Below are positions 17,235-25,527 of a DNA stretch of 64,000 nucleotides, piece after piece. The position numbers were made by a program, and so were the translations under genes. The notes below the pieces were generated by a model. The model had not been told where the DNA came from, searched no databases, and saw only the letters and a program-made list of their open reading frames with translations. The stretch is from JAODBJ01 sp963782465 (GTDB taxonomy: Bacteria > Actinomycetota > Acidimicrobiia > IMCC26256 > PALSA-610), in the NCBI GenBank assembly GCA_963782465.1, contig CAWAJR010000001.1, forward strand, positions 1 to 64,000. Reading direction: 5' to 3'. The first letter of the stretch is position 1. The number at the start of each line of letters is the position of its first letter.

Positions 17235-17663
17235 GTGATCGTGGACGAGGAGCTGCTGACCATCGGTGAGGTGGGGGCGCGGGTCGGGTTGGCGACCTCC
17301 GCCATTCGCTATTACGAACGCCGCGGGCTCGTACACGCCGATGCCCGCGTCTCGGGCCAGCGTCGCTACCGGGAACCGACCGTCCGGCGCATCGTCTTCA
17401 TCGGGATGCTCCAGGACGCGGGCCTCGGCCTCGACGACATCGCCCGTGTGCTCGGCGCGGCCACCGTCGACGAGTGGAAAGCCGTGGCCCGCGGGCGCCT
17501 CGCGTTCCTCGACGCGGAGATCGATCGGCTGCAACGCGCCCGCGGGTACCTCGAAGGCGCCCTCCTCTGCCGCTACGACCACCCGGCCACCGACTGTCGG
17601 GTCATGAACTACGAGATCGACCGCCGCCTGGCCGGCACCTCGCCGGCCCGCCCGACTGGTTGA
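17232..17663 (+). CDS. MerR family transcriptional regulator
   Basis: About 143 aa. LLTIGEVGARVGLATSAIRYYERRGLV is the MerR helix-turn-helix and wing, and RRIVFIGMLQDAGLGLDDIARVL continues the DNA-binding domain. A long dimer helix follows, then LCRYDHPATDCRVMNYEIDRRL with two cysteines that could sense redox state or metal, as in SoxR-like proteins. Three in-frame GTGs (17232, 17235, 17241) are possible starts; all lie just after the palindrome, suggesting a leaderless or near-leaderless message. Confidence 0.82.
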   Translation: MVIVDEELLTIGEVGARVGLATSAIRYYERRGLVHADARVSGQRRYREPTVRRIVFIGMLQDAGLGLDDIARVLGAATVDEWKAVARGRLAFLDAEIDRLQRARGYLEGALLCRYDHPATDCRVMNYEIDRRLAGTSPARPTG

Positions 17664-17743
17664 CGCCGGGCGAAGCGGGCACGGGCGCGGTACTGCCGTA
17701 GTTTGGTTGGCGACGACTTCGGGGCGAGTGTCGGAGGTGCAAC

Positions 17744-17938
17744 GTGGAGGTTCATGTCGACCGCGAGCGCTGCCAAGGCCACAATCGCTGCTACACGCTC
17801 GCGCCCGAGCTCTTCGACGTCGACGACGAGGGGAACGCGTTCGAGCTGAACGGCGGCGTCGTCCCCGCCGGCATGGAGGACAAGGCGCGCGTCGCCGCGG
17901 CGAACTGCCCCGAGTACGCGATCTCGGTCACCGAGTGA
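17744..17938 (+). CDS. ferredoxin, [3Fe-4S] P450 redox partner type
   Basis: 64 aa. CQGHNRCYTLAPELFDVDDEG followed by AANCPEYAI is the pattern of single-cluster ferredoxins that serve P450s; the second cluster position is His/Asn rather than Cys (CxxHxxC), consistent with a [3Fe-4S] centre. The P450 gene starts 12 nt later on the same strand, so this protein should deliver electrons to it. GTG start at 17744. Confidence 0.88.
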   Translation: MEVHVDRERCQGHNRCYTLAPELFDVDDEGNAFELNGGVVPAGMEDKARVAAANCPEYAISVTE

Positions 17939-17950
17939 AATGAGCGTGTG

Positions 17951-19162
17951 ATGTCGCACCGACCGCCCGTCCAGGACTTCGCGACCGACTTCGACCATAC
18001 CGATCCGAGATGGGTCGCCGACCCGTACCCGATCTGGGAAGACCTCCGGCAGCGTTGCCCGGTCGCGCACACCGACCGTTACGGCGGCGCGTGGTTGCCG
18101 GTGACGCACGAGACGGTCAGCGACGTCGCCTACGACACCGAGCACTTCACGTCGCGGTCCGTCGTCATGAGCGAGCTGCGGCCGGGTGAGCTCGACCTGC
18201 CTGCGCCGATCGGCATCGCGCCCCCGATCACCTCCGACCCGCCGTTCCACCAGCTGGCGCGCCGGCTGCTGCTCCCACCGTTCTCGCCGAAGCGCATCGC
18301 CGCGTTCGAGCCCTACACGCGATCGCTCTGCAACGAACTGCTCGACGCCACCACCGGCAAGCCGGAGTTCGACGCCGCCGTCGAGTACGCGCAAGACATC
18401 CCGTTGCGCGTGATCGCGCGCATGCTCGGCTTTCCCGAAGGGGACGCACCGCAGTTCCGTAAGTTCATCCGGATGGTGCTCGAGAGTGTCGACGCCACCG
18501 CCGAGGAACGGCAGGCACAGATCGACGAAGGCGAGCTCGACGCTTACATCGACGCTCGTATCGCCGATCACCTGGAGCACCCACGCGACGACCTCACGTC
18601 GTTCCTGCTCGACGCGGAACTTGAAGGCGAGAAGCTCCATCCCGATCACGTGCGCGGGACGATGGTGCTGCTGATGATCGCCGGGATCGACACCACGTGG
18701 TCGGCGATCGGCGCGTCGCTCTGGCACCTCGCGCAGCACGAGCACGACCGCAATCGCCTCGCGTCCGAGCCGGAGCTGATGCCCACCGCCGTCGAGGAGT
18801 TCCTGCGCGCGTACGCGCCGGTGACGATGGCGCGCCTCGTCGCCGACGACTTCGAGTTCCACGGCTGCCCGATGCACGAGGGCGATTGGGTGCTGCTCCC
18901 GTTCCCGGCCGCCAACCGCGACCCGGGTGCGTTCCCCGACGCCGACAAGGTGCTGATCGACCGGGTCGTGAACCGCCACGCCGCGTTCGGGCTCGGCGTC
19001 CACCGGTGCCTCGGTTCGAACCTCGCCCGCATGGAATTGCAGATCGCGCTCGAGGAATGGATGAAGCGCTACCCCGACTTCGAGCTCACCGACCCGGGTG
19101 CCGTCACGTGGTCGGCCGGGCAGGTGCGCGGGCCGCGCACCCTGCCGGTACGTGTGCTCTGA
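17951..19162 (+). CDS. cytochrome P450
   Basis: 403 aa, the usual length for a soluble bacterial P450. Heme-binding FGLGVHRCLG (Cys353), I-helix MIAGIDTTWS with the acid-Thr pair, and K-helix EEFLR (ExxR) are all present. PPITSDPPFHQLARRLLLPPF is the C-helix region. It is coupled to the ferredoxin gene upstream. The substrate is unknown; the neighbourhood of catabolic genes suggests hydroxylation of a hydrophobic carbon source rather than an antibiotic. Confidence 0.92.
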   Translation: MSHRPPVQDFATDFDHTDPRWVADPYPIWEDLRQRCPVAHTDRYGGAWLPVTHETVSDVAYDTEHFTSRSVVMSELRPGELDLPAPIGIAPPITSDPPFHQLARRLLLPPFSPKRIAAFEPYTRSLCNELLDATTGKPEFDAAVEYAQDIPLRVIARMLGFPEGDAPQFRKFIRMVLESVDATAEERQAQIDEGELDAYIDARIADHLEHPRDDLTSFLLDAELEGEKLHPDHVRGTMVLLMIAGIDTTWSAIGASLWHLAQHEHDRNRLASEPELMPTAVEEFLRAYAPVTMARLVADDFEFHGCPMHEGDWVLLPFPAANRDPGAFPDADKVLIDRVVNRHAAFGLGVHRCLGSNLARMELQIALEEWMKRYPDFELTDPGAVTWSAGQVRGPRTLPVRVL

Positions 19163-19184
19163 ACGCACCCCGAGGGTGGCACCG

Positions 19185-20168
19185 TCAGTGCCGTAGTACC
19201 AGCTTCCCGAGTTGCGCACCGCTCGCCAACCGCTGGAGCGCCGCGGGGTAGTCGTCGAGGGCGTAGACGCGGTCGACGACGATCGGGAGCCCCTGCCCGA
19301 CGAGGTCGACCACCTCGGCCCACTCCTCGTACGAGCCCATCGTCGAGCCGATGATCTCGTGTTGCTTGAAGAAGAGCCTCGGCAACGTCAATGCGACCTT
19401 CGGCCCCGACGTGCCGCCGCACACGACGAGCCGGCCGCCGGGGCGCAATGCACGAAGCGACTTGTCCCACGTCGCCGGGCCGACCGACTCGATCACGATG
19501 TCGGCCTCGACGTTCCAACGCTCGTCGTCGGAGTCGACGACCTGGTCGGCACCGAGCGCGATCGCCTGCTCCAACTTCGTGCCATCGCGCGACGTCGCGA
19601 CCACACGGGCGCCGGCGTGCTTCGCCAGCACGAGCGCCGACGACGAAACGCCGCCGCCCACACCGACGACCAGCACCGTGTGCCCGGCGCGAAGCCGGCC
19701 GCGCTGCAACATGCGCCACGCGGTGAGTGTGGTCAGCCCGAACGCCGCGCATTCCTCCCACGAGCGCGTCGCCGGTTTCGGGCTCACGTTGCGGGCGGGA
19801 ACGACCAGCAGTTCGCCGTGGGCACCCCATCGTTGCTCGCCGAGGATCCCGAATTCCGCGCACAGGGGCGAACCTCCGGCCAGGCAGGCGCGGCAGTGGC
19901 CACACGCGACCGCCGGGTTGACGACCACCTCGTCGCCGGCCGCAACCGTTGTGACGAGCTCGCCGATCGACTCGACGACGCCGGCGGCATCGCAGCCGGG
20001 CACATGCGGAAGGTGCGGCTTCGGCATGCCCTTCGTCAGCCACAGGTCCATGTGGTTGAGCGCGCTCGCCACAACGCGAACGCGCACGTCGAGCGGCCCG
20101 GGTTCCGGTGCCTCGATCGCGCCCCACTCGTAATTGCCCGGTGACTCGTTCAGTACCCACGACTGCAT
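19185..20168 (-). CDS. zinc-binding medium-chain alcohol dehydrogenase
   Basis: 327 aa MDR protein. HVPGCDAAGVVESIGELV and GDEVVVNPAVACGHCRAC carry the catalytic-domain fingerprint; structural zinc cysteines are in CGHCRACLAGGSPLC. VLVVGVGGGVSSSALVLAK is the NAD(P)-binding loop. The family oxidises alcohols or reduces enones and quinones; this member is not assignable further. It converges with the P450 gene (22-nt gap) and is divergent from the AraC gene. Confidence 0.88.
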   Translation of the reverse strand: MQSWVLNESPGNYEWGAIEAPEPGPLDVRVRVVASALNHMDLWLTKGMPKPHLPHVPGCDAAGVVESIGELVTTVAAGDEVVVNPAVACGHCRACLAGGSPLCAEFGILGEQRWGAHGELLVVPARNVSPKPATRSWEECAAFGLTTLTAWRMLQRGRLRAGHTVLVVGVGGGVSSSALVLAKHAGARVVATSRDGTKLEQAIALGADQVVDSDDERWNVEADIVIESVGPATWDKSLRALRPGGRLVVCGGTSGPKVALTLPRLFFKQHEIIGSTMGSYEEWAEVVDLVGQGLPIVVDRVYALDDYPAALQRLASGAQLGKLVLRH

Positions 20169-20235
20169 CCGGCGACCCTACGCGGCGCCCGCCGCGTGTT
20201 CTCGACCGGGCGACCGGTCGCCTACCGTTGTCACC

Positions 20236-20646
20236 GTGACACCGGAGGAGATGGCCGAGCTCTCATGCCTGCGCCGGGCGCGAGACCACATCGACCGCGA
20301 CTACGCGGAGCCACTCGATGTGCCGGCGATGGCGCGTGTGGCCTACATGTCGCCCGCGCACTTCTCGCGCCGGTTCCGTGCCGCGTACGGCGAGACGCCG
20401 TACTCCTATCTCATGACCCGACGTATCGAGCGGGCGCAGGCGCTCCTTCGGCAAGGGATGTCGGTCACCGACGCGTGTGTCACCGTCGGCTGTACGTCGC
20501 TCGGCTCGTTCAGTTCGCGCTTCACCGAGATCGTCGGCGAGACACCGTCGCAATACCACGCGCGGGACCACAGCCACCTCGAGGTCGTCCCGCCGTGCGT
20601 GACCATGGTCGCGACGCGACCGCGGCGTACCCCGGTCACGGCCTGA
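20236..20646 (+). CDS. AraC-type short transcriptional regulator
   Basis: 136 aa, essentially only the AraC DNA-binding domain: LRRARDHIDRDYAEPLDVPAMARVAYMSPAHFSRRFRAAYGETPYSYL contains the first HTH, and VTDACVTVGCTSLGSFSSRF the second. No ligand domain. The next gene is a VOC protein 77 nt downstream, a pairing common in actinobacteria, where the AraC protein is taken to control the VOC gene. GTG start at 20236. Confidence 0.85.
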   Translation: MTPEEMAELSCLRRARDHIDRDYAEPLDVPAMARVAYMSPAHFSRRFRAAYGETPYSYLMTRRIERAQALLRQGMSVTDACVTVGCTSLGSFSSRFTEIVGETPSQYHARDHSHLEVVPPCVTMVATRPRRTPVTA

Positions 20647-20723
20647 GCCGCCGGCCGCAGGGCCCTACTGCACCGAGCAGGATCGGAGAAGCACTCGACG
20701 GGCGGCCCTCGTATCGTCGACGC

Positions 20724-21122
20724 ATGGCAGTCACCGTTTCAACCATGTTCATTCCCGTTCACGACCCCGACGCCGCGCTCGGCTTCTACCGCGATGCGCT
20801 CGGTCTCGAAGTACGTCTCGACGTGTCGTCCGACGGTTTCCGCTGGGTCACCGTCGGTGCCCCCGGGCAAGACGTCGGCATTGTCTTGTTCCAGCCGCAC
20901 GGCGGTCGTTCGCAGGCCGAGGGCGACGAGCTCCTGTCGCTCGTGACGAAGGGCTCGCTGCAGGCGGCGATCTTCAGCGCCGACGACCTCGACAGCACGT
21001 TCGAGAAGGTTCGGGCGTCGGGCGCCGAAGTGCTCCAAGAGCCGGCATCCCAGCCCTGGGGCGCGCGCGATTGCGCGTTCCGCGACCCGTCGGGCAACCT
21101 CGTCCGCATCGCGCAGGCCTGA
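20724..21122 (+). CDS. VOC family (glyoxalase-like) protein
   Basis: 132 aa with two beta-alpha-beta-beta-beta units: STMFIPVHDPDAALGFYRDALGLEVRLDVS opens the first, and SADDLDSTFEKVRASGAEVLQEP...GARDCAFRDPSGNLVRI ends the second. The order of metal-site residues is not complete enough to claim glyoxalase I activity; similar genes act in antibiotic binding or as dioxygenase-like proteins. Likely partner of the AraC regulator upstream. Confidence 0.82.
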   Translation: MAVTVSTMFIPVHDPDAALGFYRDALGLEVRLDVSSDGFRWVTVGAPGQDVGIVLFQPHGGRSQAEGDELLSLVTKGSLQAAIFSADDLDSTFEKVRASGAEVLQEPASQPWGARDCAFRDPSGNLVRIAQA

Positions 21123-21150
21123 CCCCGTCCCGAGCCGCCATCATGAGCCG

Positions 21151-21621
21151 GTGACGACCTGGGGCACCTTCGCCGCCGCCGAACCGGAGCTGGCCGCGTT
21201 CGTCGCGGAGCGGCTGCGGGCGGCGCCGGCGTACCTGGCGACGGTACGGGCGAATGGCGCGCCGCGCGTTCACCCGGTCACGCCCATCTTCACCGCCGAC
21301 GGCCTCTACCTGTTCATGGAGCCGACGTCACCGAAGGGCACCGACCTGCGCGAACGCATGTGGTTCGCCATGCACAACGGCGTACCCGACAATGCCGGCA
21401 CCGGCGGCGAGGCGTCGGTGACCGGCACCGGCCACCGCATCGACGACGCCGCGGTACGGGTGGCGGTGGTCGCGGCGGCGAGCTACGGGCCGGCCGACCG
21501 TTACGTGCTGTTCGAGCTGCGACCGACCGAGGTGCGCTGCAACGGCTACGGCGACGTCACGCTGCCCGAGCGGCGAAGGTGGCGGGCCGAGAGCCAGGGC
21601 GACCCTCGCTCGGCCGCGTGA
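21151..21621 (+). CDS. pyridoxamine 5'-phosphate oxidase family (flavin/F420-binding) protein
   Basis: 156 aa with a split-barrel fold: APAYLATVRANGAPRVHPVTPIF is the typical first strand pair of PNPOx-like proteins and KGTDLRERMWFAMHN the cofactor-phosphate region. In actinobacteria these often bind F420 or heme-related compounds rather than act in vitamin B6 metabolism. GTG start at 21151, 28 nt after the VOC gene. Confidence 0.75.
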   Translation: MTTWGTFAAAEPELAAFVAERLRAAPAYLATVRANGAPRVHPVTPIFTADGLYLFMEPTSPKGTDLRERMWFAMHNGVPDNAGTGGEASVTGTGHRIDDAAVRVAVVAAASYGPADRYVLFELRPTEVRCNGYGDVTLPERRRWRAESQGDPRSAA

Positions 21622-21633
21622 CGGCGCGCCGCG

Positions 21634-22296
21634 TCAACGTGGTTCGGGCGGTGGGAGCGTGCTCGGCCCGACGTGCTTTTCGAGCCAGCGGTTCATTGGT
21701 CGCGCGTCGTCCCAGACCGTGACGATCCGATCCAACGCCTTGCTGGTGTGCATCCACCGGGCGAGCGGGAGTGTGCTCCCGAGCACGAGGCCCTTCATGC
21801 GCAGAAGTTCGATACGCGGATGGTCTTTCGCGTACCCGCGTGGCGCTGACTTGAGGGATTCGGCCGCCGCGACCTCGTAGCGTTTGGCGCGCACACCGTC
21901 GACGACGCGCTGGATCGCGCCGCCGGTGCGCGCGTCGTCGACCGCGGCGCGCCAGCGCTCGAGTTGATCGGGTGCGAGGTGGTACATCCCGCTGCCGACG
22001 AACATGCCCTCGGCCGAAAGTTGTACGTAGTACGACGCGCCGCCCTCCGACTCGGTGGAAGCGGCCGCCGCGGTCTTGTAGGGCGACTTGTCGCGCGAGA
22101 AGCGCGTATCGCGGTTGGGGCGGAACATGCGCAGCGGGCCGTACGTGGGTTCGACCACTGCCGCCAGCTCTTGGAACGGCCCCTTCACCGCGCGCTCGTA
22201 GATCTCGCGGTGGGCCTGCCAGTAGGTGCGCGAGTTGTCGACTTCGAGGCCGGCGTAGAGCTCGAACGCTTCCGGCGGCCACCCTGCGAACGGCAT
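21634..22296 (-). CDS. DUF2461 family protein
   Basis: 220 aa. FAGWPPEAFELYAGLEVDNS, then RTYWQAHREIYERAVKGPFQ, and RDTRFSRDKSPYKTAAAA are the conserved blocks of DUF2461 (TIGR02453). YYVQLSAEGMFVGSGMYHL and the C-terminal helical region complete it. Function unknown; the family is widespread as a single-copy cytosolic protein. ATG at 22296 chosen because upstream codons look non-coding. Confidence 0.88.
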   Translation of the reverse strand: MPFAGWPPEAFELYAGLEVDNSRTYWQAHREIYERAVKGPFQELAAVVEPTYGPLRMFRPNRDTRFSRDKSPYKTAAAASTESEGGASYYVQLSAEGMFVGSGMYHLAPDQLERWRAAVDDARTGGAIQRVVDGVRAKRYEVAAAESLKSAPRGYAKDHPRIELLRMKGLVLGSTLPLARWMHTSKALDRIVTVWDDARPMNRWLEKHVGPSTLPPPEPR

Positions 22297-22399
22297 CGCG
22301 CGACGGTAGCGATTGGCACGCCGCGATGCCCGGGTACGCAACCTACGCTCGCCGTCGATCGCCGAGCCGGGTCGTCGGCGCGGTAGGAGGAGTCGCACC

Positions 22400-22981
22400 A
22401 TGAAAATCGCGGTGATCGGGACCGGGTTCATCGGCGGGATCCTCGGCCGGGCGCTGGCGCGCGACGGCCACGACGTCACGTTCGGGTCGCGCCATCCGGG
22501 CGACACGTCGGTCGCGGGTGACACCGCCGCCGCGGTCGCGTCGATCGGCGACGCGCTCACCGGCGCCGACGCCGTGGTGCTCGCGCTGCCCGGCGCGGCC
22601 GTCCCTGCGCTGGTCTCCGAGCACGCGGAGGCGATCGCCGGGAAGCTCGTGATCGACGCGACCAACCAGATGGGGAAACCGATCGCCAACAGCCGAGCGG
22701 CCTTGCCCGGTTCGGTGCGTTACGCGCGGGCGTTCAACACCCTCGGCGGCGAGAACATGGAAGACCCGAACTTCTCCGACGGGCCGGCCGACATGTTCTT
22801 CTCCGCGCCCGACGCGGATCGCGCCACGGTCGAAACGGTCATCGCGGCCGTCGGCCTCCGGCCGATCTTTCTCGGTGCCGACCAGGAAGCACTCGTCGAC
22901 GCCCTCTTCCAGATCTGGGTGACACTCGCGATGAAACAAGGGCGCGGCCGCCGCCTCGCCCTGCGCCTCATCGATCACTGA
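22400..22981 (+). CDS. NADPH-dependent F420 reductase-like oxidoreductase
   Basis: 193 aa. MKIAVIGTGFIGGILGRALA is an N-terminal dinucleotide-binding motif followed by FGSRHPGD (NADP preference). GKLVIDATNQMGKPIANSRA, then RYARAFNTLGGENMEDP, match the F420H2:NADP oxidoreductase/NAD-binding family. It could shuttle electrons between NADPH and F420 or reduce another substrate. A strong RBS (TAGGAGGA) precedes the ATG at 22400. Confidence 0.78.
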   Translation: MKIAVIGTGFIGGILGRALARDGHDVTFGSRHPGDTSVAGDTAAAVASIGDALTGADAVVLALPGAAVPALVSEHAEAIAGKLVIDATNQMGKPIANSRAALPGSVRYARAFNTLGGENMEDPNFSDGPADMFFSAPDADRATVETVIAAVGLRPIFLGADQEALVDALFQIWVTLAMKQGRGRRLALRLIDH

Positions 22982-23063
22982 GTGCTTTGGGCCGGCAACG
23001 GTCTCGTCACGGCGTTCATCCCGCGCGGACGGCCGCGGAACGCGGTTCACTAGGGTCGGCGGT

Positions 23064-23543
23064 ATGACGATTGCAGTTGGAGACAAGATTCCCGACGTCG
23101 AGTTGCGGACCATGGGCCCCGACGGCCCGGAGGTCGTGCGAAGCGGCGATGTTCTCGGCCAGGGTCGTGTGGTGCTGTTCGCGGTGCCCGGGGCGTTCAC
23201 GCCCGGGTGCTCGAAGATCCACCTGCCCGGTTTCGTGCAGGGCGCCGGCGACCTGAAAGCCAAGGGCGTCGACCGCATCGCGTGCATCGCGGTGAACGAC
23301 GTCTGGGTGATGGCGGCCTGGGGCGAAGCCCAAGGTGTCGGCGACGACATCCTGATGCTCGCCGACCCCGACGGTGCGTTCGCCGGCGCGATCGGGCTCA
23401 CCCTCGACCTCGGCGGTGCCGGCCTCGGTACCCGCTCGGCCCGCTACGCGGCGGTACTCCAGAACGGCGTGGTCGAGTCGATCGAGGTCGACACCAAAGG
23501 TGTCGACGTCAGCTCGTGCGCGGCGGTGCTCACCCGCATCTGA
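23064..23543 (+). CDS. peroxiredoxin, Prx5-like
   Basis: 159 aa. LFAVPGAFTPGCSKIHLPGF contains the peroxidatic Cys49 with the flanking Pro/Thr that activate it; DRIACIAVNDVWVMAAWG is the next conserved block. This is the Prx5/AhpE-like type that reduces hydroperoxides, using thiols such as mycothiol or thioredoxin. Cytosolic. ATG at 23064 stands alone; the next gene converges. Confidence 0.9.
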   Translation: MTIAVGDKIPDVELRTMGPDGPEVVRSGDVLGQGRVVLFAVPGAFTPGCSKIHLPGFVQGAGDLKAKGVDRIACIAVNDVWVMAAWGEAQGVGDDILMLADPDGAFAGAIGLTLDLGGAGLGTRSARYAAVLQNGVVESIEVDTKGVDVSSCAAVLTRI

Positions 23544-23581
23544 GCCCGGTACGCCGGCGTCGTACCGCGGCGGTTCGCACT

Positions 23582-23630
23582 GACCATCGGTCACCAACCG
23601 ACGTCTCACGTCGACCGGCGACCGATGGTC
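23582..23630. terminator. inverted repeat between converging genes
   Basis: GACCATCGGTC (23582-23592) and GACCGATGGTC (23620-23630) are exact reverse complements separated by 27 nt that themselves contain a small ACGT..ACGT stem. It lies between the stops of the peroxiredoxin (+) and nitroreductase (-) genes, so a bidirectional terminator is plausible. No U-tract is seen, as is usual in actinobacteria. Confidence 0.4.
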
Positions 23631-23675
23631 TCGCGTCGCCGATCGAAACCGCGACGGTTCGTTCGTCGGCGAGGC

Positions 23676-24413
23676 TCACGGCGCGCTGCCGCGCGGTGGG
23701 CCGGCCGACGTGTGACGCGTGCCGGGCGGGTCGACGGCCCACGCGGGCGCGTCGCCCCACCGATCGGTGTAGACGAGTTCGGCGAGCGGCCGGCGGCGTA
23801 CCGGCCCGTGCGCGCCCGCGGGGCGCCCGAGGGTGATCGTCGCCGCGACCATCACGTCGTCGGGTATGCCGAGCAAGGCGCGCAGTTCGTGCTCGACCAA
23901 GCCGTGCCACAACGTCAGCACGCCGCCGTAGCCGAGCGCGCGAGCCGCGAGCAGCAGGTTCTGGCAGGCGGGGTACACCGACGCGCCTTCCGTCGCGGTC
24001 GCTTCGCGGTAGCGCTTGAAGCAGGGCAAGACCAACACCGGCACCGAGTCGAAGTTGTCGACGTACGCTTGCATCGTGCGCGCCATCCGGGCCTTCGGGG
24101 AGTCGCCGTCGAGGCCCGATCCCCGGTCGTAGCCGTCGTGCTCGCGCTTGTGTGCCCACGCGCGCCGGGCCGCATCGCCGATCAGATGCTTGGCCGCGCG
24201 CGCGACGTCGCTGTCGGTCAGCACCAGGAAACGGAACGGCTGGCGATTGGAACCGCTCGGCGCGCGTGTCGCCGCGAACAACATCGCGCGGAGTGCTTCG
24301 GGCGCGACGGGCTCGTCGGTGTAGCGACGTACGGCGCGGGTCGTGACGAGCCCGGCAAGGAGGCCGACGGTGTCGGCCGGTAGCGGTTCGGACGCGAGGC
24401 GGTTCAGAGGCAC
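23676..24413 (-). CDS. nitroreductase family protein
   Basis: 245 aa FMN enzyme. TTRAVRRYTDEPVAPEALRAML, then AATRAPSGSNRQPFRFLVL, form the FMN-phosphate site; YPACQNLLLAARALGYGGVLTLWH and ATITLGRPAG are the conserved later blocks. It would reduce nitroaromatics, quinones or flavin-like substrates with NAD(P)H. The tail after about residue 225 looks extended. Start ATG at 24413. Confidence 0.85.
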   Translation of the reverse strand: MPLNRLASEPLPADTVGLLAGLVTTRAVRRYTDEPVAPEALRAMLFAATRAPSGSNRQPFRFLVLTDSDVARAAKHLIGDAARRAWAHKREHDGYDRGSGLDGDSPKARMARTMQAYVDNFDSVPVLVLPCFKRYREATATEGASVYPACQNLLLAARALGYGGVLTLWHGLVEHELRALLGIPDDVMVAATITLGRPAGAHGPVRRRPLAELVYTDRWGDAPAWAVDPPGTRHTSAGPPRGSAP

Positions 24414-24448
24414 GCGCCGATGTTGTCACGGATACCCAGGAGGGCGAC

Positions 24449-25502
24449 GTGCCCGATGAACTTCCCGAGTTCGACGGCTTGCTCGCGTGGGGGCCGCTCC
24501 AAGCCTGGATCGCGGAACAGCCCGGGATCCCCGGCGACGGCCCCGTGGTCGGCGTCGAGCAACTGACGGGCGGTTCGCAGAACAACATCTTCCTGCTGAC
24601 GCGCCGCTCGGGTGACCGGTCGGTGCTGCGTCGCCCGCCCCGCCATGTGCGCAAGAACAGCAACGACACGATGGTGCGCGAAGCGCGGGTGCTCGGCGCG
24701 ATCGCGGGGAGCGAGGTGCCGCACCCGGCGTTCTACGCGGTCTGCGCCGACACCGGTGTGATCGGTACGACCTTCTATGTGATGGCCGTGATCGACGGGT
24801 TCACGCCGATCGGCACGCTGCCGGACCGCTACGGCGCGCGACGAGGCATGGCGCCGTGCGGTCGCGTTCGAGATGGTCGACGGTGCGGCGAAACTCGGCG
24901 CGATCGATGCCGCCACGGTGGGCCTCGCCGACTTCGGGAAGGCCGGCGACTGGCTGGACCGGCAGGTGTCGCGCTGGCGGTCGCAGCTCGACGGCTATTC
25001 GGAACTCGACGGCTACGGCCGGCCCGAGCTCGAAGGCGTCGACCGCGTCGGCAACTGGCTCGAAGCGAACAAGCCGAGCGAGGCGCACATCGGGATCATT
25101 CACGGCGATTACCAGTTCGCGAACGTGATGTTCTCGCCCGCCGAACCGAAACTCGCAGCGATCGTCGACTGGGAGTTGTCGACCCTCGGTGACCCACTCC
25201 TCGACCTCGGGTGGGTGTTGACCTCGTGGAGCGAGCCCGGTGACCCGCCCGGGAAGGCGGCGCCGTTCGAGCCGTGGGACGGGATGCCGTCTCGGGCCGA
25301 GTTGATCGCCCGCTACGGCGAGGTGAGTGGCCGCGACGTGTCGGTGATGCCGTGGTTCCTCGTGCTCGCCTGTTACAAGCTCGGCATCCTCCTCGAAGGT
25401 TCGCACGCTCGCGCGGGCGCCGGGCAGGCGCCGAAAGAGATCGGCGACCTGTTGCACGCGTACGCGGTCTGGTTGTTCGAGAAGGCCAACCAGTTGCTTT
25501 GA
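24449..25502 (+). CDS. phosphotransferase (APH family), frameshifted near 24838
   Basis: Aminoglycoside-phosphotransferase fold. N-lobe: PVVGVEQLTGGSQNNIFLLT, then SVLRRPPRHVRKNSNDTMVREARVL. The frame breaks at the GCGCGCG stretch near 24833-24843 and continues one frame over as RDEAWRRAVAFEMVDGAAKLGAID. The C-lobe has the catalytic HGDYQFANVMF and IVDWELSTLGDPLLDLGW motifs and ends at 25502. About 350 aa when joined. Proteins of this type next to acyl-CoA dehydrogenases act in lipid or steroid metabolism; true substrate unknown. Confidence 0.8.
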
Positions 25503-25527
25503 CCTCCGGGTCAGAACCAAGACGCGT